NCBI GenBank assembly: GCA_007135295.1
Contig: SLJD01000051.1
Span: forward strand, 1 to 6,221
Source: Phycisphaerales bacterium
GTDB taxonomy: Bacteria; Planctomycetota; Phycisphaerae; Phycisphaerales; SM1A02
Length of the DNA stretch: 6,221 nucleotides
Reading direction: 5' to 3'
The notes under the pieces are model-generated. The model worked only from the letters and a program-made list of their open reading frames with translations. It ran no database searches and was not told the DNA's origin. Below are positions 1-5,222 of the stretch, in pieces. A program made the translations under genes and the position numbers. Position 1 is the stretch's first letter. Every line of letters starts with the position of its first letter.

Positions 1-7
1 CATGTGG

Positions 8-12
8 GGAGG
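8..12 (+). promoter_or_regulatory. Shine-Dalgarno site for the first gene
   Basis: GGAGG at 8-12, within GGGGAGGTG, lies six bases before the GTG at 19. This spacing favours GTG 19 over the in-frame GTG at 4, which overlaps the ribosome binding site itself. Seen directly; the choice of start is inference. Confidence 0.7.
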
Positions 13-18
13 TGCGCT

Positions 19-765
19 GTGCGTGAAACGAGGAACTTCCTGGCGGTTATCGGACTGATCGGCTGCGGTCTCTGGGCCGTCGCTTCCTGGTTCGTCCTCG
101 ACCCGTCGACGGCATGGCTCAACGGCCAGCGAATCGTTTCGCTGATGGGCCTGGTGGCGCTGGGCGGGCTGCTCGTCTACGCGTTCTATTACGAAGACAA
201 ACTGCCCAACCATCTGAAGAAACAGGTCGGCGAGTTCTATTACGAAGCCGACGGCCTGTCGTTCCTGCCGGTCGTGCGACTGCATCGTGGGCGGCCGGAA
301 CTGCGAGTCTATTACCAGAACCGGTACGAGAACCCGGTGCAGGCGATCATTCACCTGCGCCCGCCGGAGCAGGACAGTTTCGTCATCCGCCCGGGGATGC
401 GCGACGTTCATTTCGCGTTCAAAGCCGGCGGCGGGGATTTCGGCGTGATTCACCAGCCGATCCACGTTCCCGAGCGGTTGCGCGGGCAGGCGATCGACGT
501 GGAACTGGCGGCGGCGACGTATTACCCGCGCAGTCACGGGGCGGCGTGGCGGCGCGAGGTCGGCCTGCCGTGCGGCACGCTCAACGTCGACTGGCACGGG
601 GCGGCGTTCCGCGCGGGCGTGCATGAGGTGTCCGGCGAGATCGACCTGTACCACCCGGTGACGCTGCACCTCTCCATGCCGCAGTACCTCGATGAGCCGG
701 AACCGGCCGAGGCGCCGGACTGGCGTCAGGAGCGGCTGTTCGCCGGCTCCGCCGCGGTGACGTGA
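19..765 (+). CDS. Two-helix membrane protein of unknown function
   Basis: I do not recognise this 248-residue protein. Two hydrophobic segments are visible at about residues 8-27 and 39-57, separated by a short polar turn (DPSTAWLNGQR), so it looks like a hairpin anchor in the inner membrane. The remaining 190 residues are soluble and look rich in beta strands, with many Tyr, His and Pro and alternating polar and hydrophobic stretches such as ELRVYYQNRYENPVQAIIHL and GEIDLYHPVTLHLSM. By its hydrophobicity this part probably lies on the cytoplasmic side, but the topology is not certain. The start is GTG 19 because of the well-placed GGAGG at 8-12; an in-frame GTG at 4 would add five residues. 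Strong G/C preference at third codon positions and a stop just before the gap to hslV support a real gene. No catalytic motif is evident. Confidence 0.8.
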   Translation: MRETRNFLAVIGLIGCGLWAVASWFVLDPSTAWLNGQRIVSLMGLVALGGLLVYAFYYEDKLPNHLKKQVGEFYYEADGLSFLPVVRLHRGRPELRVYYQNRYENPVQAIIHLRPPEQDSFVIRPGMRDVHFAFKAGGGDFGVIHQPIHVPERLRGQAIDVELAAATYYPRSHGAAWRREVGLPCGTLNVDWHGAAFRAGVHEVSGEIDLYHPVTLHLSMPQYLDEPEPAEAPDWRQERLFAGSAAVT

Positions 766-775
766 CGCGCGGCGA

Positions 776-795
776 CCCGTTGCGGGGTGTTTTTT
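776..795 (+). terminator. Weak terminator-like hairpin with T tract
   Basis: CCCG at 776-779 pairs with CGGG at 783-786 around a TTG loop, and six T residues follow at 790-795. It lies between the stop of the membrane protein gene and the start of hslV. The stem is only four to five base pairs, which is short for an intrinsic terminator, but a run of six T is conspicuous in this GC-rich DNA. Confidence 0.35.
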
Positions 796-846
796 GGACG
801 GATTGGCATCGAAGCGTGGCGGCGGGGCGGCCGATAGACTGGAAGC

Positions 847-1455
847 ATGCAAGCGTTTCATGCCACTACGATCGTCAGTGTCCGCAATGGCTCGGAGGTC
901 GCGATCGCCGGCGACGGGCAGGTGAGTCTCGGCCAGACCATCGCCAAGGCCGACGCGGTCAAGGTGCGGCGGTTGGCGGACATGGGAACCGACGCGGCGG
1001 GCGTGCTCGTGGGATTCGCCGGCTCGGCCGCTGACGCGTTCGCCCTGCTCGAGAAGTTCGAGAGCAAACTCAAGGAGTCGCCGACGAACCTCATGCGGGC
1101 CGCGATCGAACTGGCCAAACTCTGGCGGACCGACCGGGCGCTGCGGCGGCTGGAGTCGCTGCTCGCCGTCGCGGACCGCTCGAAGACGCTGATGATCTCC
1201 GGGCAGGGCGACGTCATCGAGCCGTCGGACGGCGTGTGCGCGATCGGCTCCGGCAGCGGGTACGCGCTCGCGGCGGCCCGGGCGCTGCTGAAGCACGCAT
1301 CGCTGGCCCCAGCGGACGTCTGCCGCGAAGCGCTCAACACCGCGGCGGACATCTGCGTCTATACGAACCACTCAATCACCGTGCTTGATCTGAGCGACGG
1401 CGGGCAGCAGGCGAGCGACTCCCCGCTCAAACCATCGCCGGGGTCGAACGGATGA
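847..1455 (+). CDS. hslV: HslV, peptidase subunit of the HslUV (ClpYQ) protease
   Basis: HslV is the proteolytic core of the cytoplasmic ATP-dependent HslUV protease. It forms a double hexamer, capped by the HslU unfoldase, and belongs to the N-terminal threonine nucleophile family (peptidase T1B). The product has 202 residues, against roughly 175-180 in common homologues. It begins with a six-residue propeptide (MQAFHA) before the TTIVSVR block, so Thr7 should become the nucleophile. The catalytic partners Asp and Lys are present at residues 23 and 39 (GDGQ and KVRRL blocks). LAKLWRTDRALRRLESLLAVAD, AIGSGSGYALAAARALL and DICVYTNH are all family signatures. Two oddities are about five extra residues after KVRRL (ADMGTDAAG) and a polar C-terminal tail of about 20 residues. 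ATG 847 is the only usable start, because an in-frame TAG lies at 835-837; GGAAG sits unusually close to it. No hslU is in the window. Confidence 0.96.
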   Translation: MQAFHATTIVSVRNGSEVAIAGDGQVSLGQTIAKADAVKVRRLADMGTDAAGVLVGFAGSAADAFALLEKFESKLKESPTNLMRAAIELAKLWRTDRALRRLESLLAVADRSKTLMISGQGDVIEPSDGVCAIGSGSGYALAAARALLKHASLAPADVCREALNTAADICVYTNHSITVLDLSDGGQQASDSPLKPSPGSNG

Positions 1456-1844
1456 CCCGTCGCAGGACGTCGATCCGCTCGATGCATCGCGGGCCGGCGC
1501 AACGCGTGCGACGGGCGGCCCGGGCGACGAACCGGTGGGTCGGCAACGCGGCGGCGATCGTCTGCCTGACGGCGCTCGGGGTGTACCTCGGCACGCTGGC
1601 GTCGCTCAGCCCGATCCCGAGCATCGGCATCCGGGCGACGTGGGTCCGGGCGCACGACGCGGAAGTGCGCGTCATCTGCCTGTCGGTGGTGGTGGCCATC
1701 GCGGCCGCGGCGGTGACGTTCGCGGTCGGGACACGCCGGCTGGTCGTGCTGGGAAGTCTGATTGTCGTCGGGGTCATGTCGCAGATGGTGTTCGGCGAGG
1801 AATTGAGACTCATCATCAAGACCCTCGCCCAGTACCGGCTGTAG
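1452..1844 (+). CDS. Small three-helix membrane protein, coupled to hslV
   Basis: This 130-residue protein is not recognised. It starts with a very basic tail of about 30 residues (MTRRRTSIRSMHRGPAQRVRRAAR), followed by hydrophobic segments at about residues 30-53, 72-93 and 95-114, and ends with a short polar tail. The basic N terminus suggests that end stays in the cytoplasm by the positive-inside rule. The ATG overlaps the hslV stop in ATGA (1452-1455), which points to translational coupling and so to co-expression with hslV. No good Shine-Dalgarno site precedes it, which fits coupling. Third codon positions are strongly G/C-rich in this frame, and the hydrophobic pattern would be unlikely in a shadow frame. 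A link to proteolysis is only suggested by position. Confidence 0.7.
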   Translation: MTRRRTSIRSMHRGPAQRVRRAARATNRWVGNAAAIVCLTALGVYLGTLASLSPIPSIGIRATWVRAHDAEVRVICLSVVVAIAAAAVTFAVGTRRLVVLGSLIVVGVMSQMVFGEELRLIIKTLAQYRL

Positions 1845-1942
1845 GAGGCCAGGCCGCGCCGTCGACGCCCCCGGGCCGGGTCGGCGGAGGCGGAATCGCA
1901 ATCGGCGTCAATGAACACGGCGGAACGGCCGATACATTCGAC

Positions 1943-2719
1943 ATGGCTCACTGGCTCGAGCGCGTCAGGCAGGCCCTCTGCGGAGAGGCGAATCGCCGCG
2001 AAACGGTGCGGCGACACCTCGGCCACGTGCTGCGGCGGCGGACGTGCCTCGAACTCGACCCCCTTTCCATCAAGGACAACCGGCCGCGCGGCCGGACGAT
2101 GATCGTGCAGATCGAGATGGTCCGCCAGGATGACTTCGTCATCGGCCAGCCGGCCATGGGCGGATGCAGTTACCCGCTCGCCGCCGGCGAGAAACTGCAG
2201 GTGACGCTTTTTTCCGGCGTGACGCGCCTGACCGGGGAGACGAAATGCCTTGGGCGGATCAAGATACCGTCCGGCAGCGGCGGCGCGTTCTACGGCTATC
2301 GGATGGTGCTGCCCGAAGTCCTGACGCCGGTCGCCCGTCGGCAGCGCGCCCGCACGGCCGCGTTCACCGTCGCTCCGGAAGCAGAGTTGCGGGCGTGCAC
2401 GGGTCACGGCGGGACGGTGCGCGGCGTTGTGCACGACCTGTCGACCACCGGGATGCAGATCCGTTCGCGCAACGCGCTCGGCCGGGTCGAGGCGGGGATG
2501 CGAATGTATCTGAGCACGGTCCTTCCCGCTCCGGTTGGGGAACTCAACGAGATGGTGGTGGTTCGATACCTCACGCCGAACGAGCGGAGCGACCAGGTGA
2601 TAATCGAGGTGGAGTTTGAGCAGCAACTCGAACGGATGAACCCGTATGCTCGTTCAGACGTTCGGGCGGAAGGCGCAAGCCGGCCCGGGCCGCCTCACCG
2701 GGTGACGAAAGCGATCTGA
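1943..2719 (+). CDS. YcgR-like PilZ-domain protein, probable c-di-GMP receptor
   Basis: The 258-residue product has the two-part layout of YcgR-type c-di-GMP effectors. Residues about 25-125 form a beta-rich N-terminal domain (GCSYPLAAGEKLQVTLF, then YGYRMVLPEVLTPV), as in the YcgR N domain. The PilZ domain follows at about 130-228. Both c-di-GMP contact motifs are intact: RxxxR as R133-QRA-R137, at the junction where the family has it, and DxSxxG as D165-LSTT-G170. In the known family, binding of c-di-GMP alters flagellar motor function, polysaccharide synthesis or other surface behaviour; which applies here cannot be told. There is no signal peptide or membrane helix. ATG 1943 is chosen because homology-like sequence starts soon after it and because it is the first ATG in frame past the upstream gene, though no strong Shine-Dalgarno site is seen. 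The frame stays open far upstream, so the start is uncertain. The C-terminal 20 residues look disordered. Confidence 0.85.
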   Translation: MAHWLERVRQALCGEANRRETVRRHLGHVLRRRTCLELDPLSIKDNRPRGRTMIVQIEMVRQDDFVIGQPAMGGCSYPLAAGEKLQVTLFSGVTRLTGETKCLGRIKIPSGSGGAFYGYRMVLPEVLTPVARRQRARTAAFTVAPEAELRACTGHGGTVRGVVHDLSTTGMQIRSRNALGRVEAGMRMYLSTVLPAPVGELNEMVVVRYLTPNERSDQVIIEVEFEQQLERMNPYARSDVRAEGASRPGPPHRVTKAI

Positions 2720-2867
2720 CCGACCGGGCCAGGGAAGGCCTCATGACAATTATCAGAAGCAGCGATCGGGCGGGCTTTGCCGGTTAGTCCGTTTCTGTCG
2801 CACGCGCGGGGGTTGGGTGGCGGCGGAGTGTCCCACGTCGGCCCGCTGCATGAAGTTGGTGTGACAT

Positions 2868-2952
2868 TGGGACGATGCATAGGACGGGAGTACAGGGCAG
2901 CCAGCAGGTGTGCTGGCTGTGGGAAGGCAGGGCGTTCCATGGCATCGTCCCA
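2868..2952 (+). promoter_or_regulatory. Long nested hairpin over the start codon of the 2939 gene
   Basis: The bases TGGGACGATGC at 2868-2878 are exactly complementary to GCATCGTCCCA at 2942-2952. The stem continues inward with AT 2879-2880 pairing with AT 2939-2940 (G2941 bulged), then GGACG 2882-2886 with CG and TCC at 2933-2938 (one bulge on each side). That makes about 18 base pairs in all. Inside sits a separate perfect nine-base-pair hairpin: CAGCCAGCA 2898-2906, loop GGTG, TGCTGGCTG 2911-2919. A purine-rich internal loop lies between the two stems and contains AGTA on one side and GGGAAGG on the other. The proposed start codon at 2939 is inside the lower stem, and the purine-rich candidate ribosome binding site is in the internal loop. 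No T tract follows, so it is not a normal terminator. I match it to no known riboswitch or RNA family. Confidence 0.5.
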
Positions 2953-3418
2953 TGAAATTTCAGGGCATGGCCAGCCGCGGCCCCTTCCGCGCGCCACGCC
3001 GAATCATTCGGCTTCGCGCAACGACCGGGCGGCTGACGGTCAGCCGGTGGACCGGGAAGGCCCGCTCGCCTCGTCGCCGAAGGTCAACTCCTCGAACGAT
3101 CGCGTGACGGCGAAGGATGTGCTGCGCCAGGTCGCCAGCCACGCCATGCAGTACCCGCCGCCGCCGGACATGGCGGTGCTTCGGGCGTCGGCGTCGAAGT
3201 TCCTGCTGACGAGTCTCGAGCCGGCCCGCGAACTGGCGGAACAGATTCGAGCGGATCTGCATGCGGCCCGGGATGAAGCGACGGAAGCGCTGGATCCCCC
3301 TGCCGACCGCGAACGGGCCGCACGGCTGCTTGCGCCGCTGCCCGCGCCGACCGAACCCGAGCGGCATGACGGCGGGTCGTCCGCTGATGACGGGAACACT
3401 GACGCCGACGCTGCCTGA
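2939..3418 (+). CDS. Hypothetical protein with disordered N terminus and helical core
   Basis: I do not recognise this 159-residue product. Residues 1-53 are low in hydrophobic content and rich in Ser, Pro, Asp and Arg, so probably disordered. Residues about 54-115 (VTAKDVLRQVASHAMQYPPP, then DMAVLRASASKFLLTSLEPA) look like a compact alpha-helical domain with a PPPP-containing turn. The rest is acidic and again probably disordered. There is no signal peptide or membrane helix, so it is likely cytoplasmic. ATG 2939 follows GGAAGG (2922-2927) at 11 bases and AGGG (2929-2932) at six, but both lie in the hairpin described at 2868-2952. The early codons (CAT, ATT, TCA, GCA) are less G/C-ending than the clearly coding part after about 3100. 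GTG starts at 3047 or 3103 are therefore possible, and would leave the structured region as leader or RNA. Confidence 0.6.
   Translation: MASSHEISGHGQPRPLPRATPNHSASRNDRAADGQPVDREGPLASSPKVNSSNDRVTAKDVLRQVASHAMQYPPPPDMAVLRASASKFLLTSLEPARELAEQIRADLHAARDEATEALDPPADRERAARLLAPLPAPTEPERHDGGSSADDGNTDADAA
2989..3019 (+). repeat. Two-tier inverted repeat
   Basis: GCCGAAT at 2998-3004 and ATTCGGC at 3006-3012 are perfect seven-base arms around a single C. GCGCG at 2989-2993 and CGCGC at 3015-3019 add an outer stem across a small internal loop. The element overlaps the low-complexity N-terminal codons of the 2939 frame. Confidence 0.45.
3030..3046 (+). repeat. 17-base dyad with one-base centre
   Basis: CGGCTGAC at 3030-3037 and GTCAGCCG at 3039-3046 are perfect eight-base arms around G3038. 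As RNA this folds as a six-base-pair stem with a five-base loop. A further small dyad, CCGGT and ACCGG around GG, follows directly at 3045-3056. Confidence 0.45.
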
Positions 3419-3464
3419 TCTCGCACCGTCGCGCCGGACAGTCCGAGGTGACCACGCACTTGCC

Positions 3465-3482
3465 GCACGCCGCAGCGCGTGC
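3465..3482. terminator. Possible hairpin between convergent genes
   Basis: GCACGC at 3465-3470 and GCGTGC at 3477-3482 form a six-base-pair stem around a six-base loop. It lies in the 130-base gap where the + gene ending at 3418 meets the minus gene ending at 3549. A second short dyad, CGGAC and GTCCG around one base, is at 3435-3445. Neither is followed by a T tract on either strand, so a terminator role is suggested only by position. Confidence 0.2.
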
Positions 3483-3548
3483 AACGAATCGCCGCATGCC
3501 TCTTCACTGCCTGCCTGTTCATGGACGGCTTGCTGTGAAGGCGGGCGG

Positions 3549-4274
3549 TCAGTCATCGTCATCAAGCAGGTGGTCGCGGACGGCGGGCAGGAAGTGGAAG
3601 ATTTGCGCCTGCTCGGTCGGTGAGGCGACGGGTTCGATCTCGCGCTGCCAGAATTCGAGCATCCGCCGGGCCTGAAGCGGGCTGACCTGCGAGCCGCGGC
3701 GCTCGATGCCGCGCTCGTTGTCCCGCCGGGCGTTCCGCCGCATGCGCTCGAGAATCTCCACGTCGGTGCGGCCGCGATCCCGGCCGGTGATGTCATCGGC
3801 CATGCGCACCCAGTCGACGAGCCACTGATCGAGAAACTCGGCGCGTGCGTCATCGTCATCGAGGGCGAGGTATTGCTCGGCGGCGTCGGCGAGGACGTCC
3901 TTGGCGAGCACGCGGGCGTTGTCGCGCAGTTGATCCCGGGCCGGCGCGGACAGCCCGGCGAGAAATCCCGAGAGCATCGCCGAGTCCGACTGGTCCATGC
4001 CGGCAAACCGCTGAAGCATCTCTTTGATGTACGCCATGCGTTCTTCGACGGGCAGGTTGTTGAAGTGCGGGCCGGCGAGGTAGGCGGCGACGTCGTCGAC
4101 CGGGTCGTCGAAGATGCTCGGCGGCTGGCGGGCGTGCAGCGATGCGGTCAGCCACACCACCGCGAGAACGGCGGCGATGACCAGGCCGACCCCGGTGGGG
4201 ATGAGAAACCGTCGATCGCGGACAAGGTCAGTCATCAGAATGCACTCACACGCGGACCGGCCGAAGCCGATCAT
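3549..4274 (-). CDS. Single-helix membrane protein of unknown function
   Basis: The 241-residue product is not recognised. One clear membrane segment lies at about residues 24-46 (FLIPTGVGLVIAAVLAVVWL). The rest is a charged, mostly helical domain that probably faces the periplasm, with recurring Asp/Glu and Arg and an ending in four Asp. The middle part (LPVEERMAYIKEMLQRFAGM, then LSAPARDQLRDNARVLAKDV) reads like repeated amphipathic helices. ATG 4274 shares one base with the stop of the pseudopilin gene (TGATG on the minus strand), so the two are probably translationally coupled. An inner ATG at 4235 (MTDLVRDRRFL, 228 residues) would give a more usual short tail before the membrane helix and cannot be excluded. 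Its co-expression with a pilin-like protein suggests, but does not show, a role in an envelope assembly. Confidence 0.75.
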   Translation of the reverse strand: MIGFGRSACECILMTDLVRDRRFLIPTGVGLVIAAVLAVVWLTASLHARQPPSIFDDPVDDVAAYLAGPHFNNLPVEERMAYIKEMLQRFAGMDQSDSAMLSGFLAGLSAPARDQLRDNARVLAKDVLADAAEQYLALDDDDARAEFLDQWLVDWVRMADDITGRDRGRTDVEILERMRRNARRDNERGIERRGSQVSPLQARRMLEFWQREIEPVASPTEQAQIFHFLPAVRDHLLDDDD

Positions 4275-4945
4275 CAGTTGCCGGCGTCGGCCGGATCGGT
4301 TCCGGGGTTGGCGGGCGACGAAGCGTCGGGAATGGTGCCGTCCTCGGGTTGCATGGGCCGGGCTTCGCCGGTGTACATGACGACGTTACGGGGCAAACGG
4401 CTGCCGTGGAAATGCCGCGGTTCGTTGTCGGCGAGGACGGGGATCCGCCGGTAGATCCCGCCGTCGTACCCGTTCGTCACGACGCGGGCGATGCGGCGTT
4501 CGTTCTGTTCGATGTCGAGTTCGGGCAGGTACGGCTGGATCATCATGAACGCGCCGGGGGTGTAGACGTAGCTCGTGCCGAGTTCTTCGACGTCGGCGGA
4601 GAAGTCGGCCGGGCTGGTCCAGACGCCGGAGTCCTTCGGGATGGTGTCTTCGAGCGTCTCGGGCAGACCGCCGACCGGGCCGTCGGGCGTCGGGGCGGGA
4701 AGCGGCTCGGTGTTGGGCAGCAGGTGGTCGCGGTTCATGCGGTGCTGTTCGAGGCCGGCCCAGATCTGCCGCAGGTTGCTCAGGCACTCGGCGGATCGCG
4801 CCTCGGCCCGGACGGAGCCGACAACGGGGACCATCAGCCCCATGAGCACGCCGAGGATCGCGATCGTTACGAGCAGTTCGATCAGCGTAAAGCCGCGTCT
4901 GTCCCCGGCCGGCGGTCGTGCGGTATGGATCCGTCGCTCGCTCAT
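4274..4945 (-). CDS. Type II secretion/type IV pilus prepilin-like protein
   Basis: The 223-residue product has a class III signal peptide: a short leader ending in RRG18, then F19-TLIE23-LLVTIAILGVLMGLMVPVV. The Gly before the cut site and the Glu at +5 are both in place. Such proteins are cut and N-methylated by a prepilin peptidase, and the hydrophobic helix then packs in a pseudopilus or pilus. The remainder is a soluble, probably periplasmic domain. Near its end, HFHGSRLPRNVVMYTGEA resembles the H-to-DG block of the numerous planctomycete pseudopilin-like proteins, with GE where DG is usual. The tail is rich in Pro, Asp and Ala. ATG 4945 has AGGGGA about five bases upstream; ATG 4972 would add nine residues (MATDEQGTR) and has GGAG ten bases upstream, so it is a real alternative. 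It is the first gene of a two-gene unit with the 3549-4274 gene. Confidence 0.88.
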   Translation of the reverse strand: MSERRIHTARPPAGDRRGFTLIELLVTIAILGVLMGLMVPVVGSVRAEARSAECLSNLRQIWAGLEQHRMNRDHLLPNTEPLPAPTPDGPVGGLPETLEDTIPKDSGVWTSPADFSADVEELGTSYVYTPGAFMMIQPYLPELDIEQNERRIARVVTNGYDGGIYRRIPVLADNEPRHFHGSRLPRNVVMYTGEARPMQPEDGTIPDASSPANPGTDPADAGN

Positions 4946-5008
4946 CCTCGTCCCCTGTTCGTCGGTGGCCATTGGCGTCCGTTCTCCATCGTGATTGTTT
5001 ACCGCTGG

Positions 5009-5026
5009 CTGCCGCCGCGGCGGCAG
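5009..5026. repeat. 18-base perfect palindrome between divergent genes
   Basis: CTGCCGCCGCGGCGGCAG is a perfect palindrome centred between 5017 and 5018. It lies 37 bases upstream of the minus-strand ATG at 4972 and about 200 bases upstream of the transporter start. It could be an operator for the pseudopilin genes or a hairpin in their leader, but its GCC-repeat composition makes a chance origin plausible. In the rest of the 4973-5222 gap I see no clear promoter. Confidence 0.4.
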
Positions 5027-5222
5027 GTGCGGCGAAATTTCCTGTTCGGGCGGGCTCGTGCCGGCCATCCGGACCGGGCACATGGTTGCCAGGTGGCGCG
5101 GCGGCATTACGATCACGCCTCGGTGCACAGCGGGAAGCGGCGGACGGGCCGGCGCGACCCCGTGCGGACGTGACGCGGTCGCGGCGTGCGATTCCTGCCG
5201 ATACGCCGCCTGGAGCGAAAGC

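Noticed and set aside
1535..1942. Upstream extension of the PilZ frame to an ATG at 1535
   Set aside because: This part overlaps the three-helix protein in another frame and is low-complexity Gly/Arg sequence, so the start at 1943 is preferred.
1427..2626. Long open frame of 399 codons on the minus strand
   Set aside because: Its translation is Arg/His/Pro-rich without motifs and lies opposite the coupled membrane protein and the PilZ gene, which have clear domain patterns. It is an antisense shadow of GC-rich coding DNA.
2780..2803. Minus-strand GACAGAAAC resembling the 3' conserved part of RNase P RNA
   Set aside because: The partner motif (GGAAAGTCCGGGC type) is absent at the expected distance on that strand, so the match is by chance.
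2720..2867. AT-rich patch at 2744-2757 as a promoter for the 2939 gene
   Set aside because: TGACAA is present, but no acceptable -10 hexamer follows at a normal distance. Nothing else in this stretch is supported as a feature.
2868..2952. Hairpin as SRP RNA, cobalamin or c-di-GMP riboswitch
   Set aside because: The conserved core strings of these families (for example the GGAA tetraloop with its symmetric loop, or the B12 box) are not present.
2960..4006. Open frame of 348 codons on the minus strand
   Set aside because: It spans the convergent gap and both flanking genes in a shadow frame, with an Arg/Ser/Pro-rich translation.
4349..5173. Open frame of 274 codons on the + strand
   Set aside because: It is antisense to the pseudopilin, whose signal peptide and hydrophobic helix are unmistakable.
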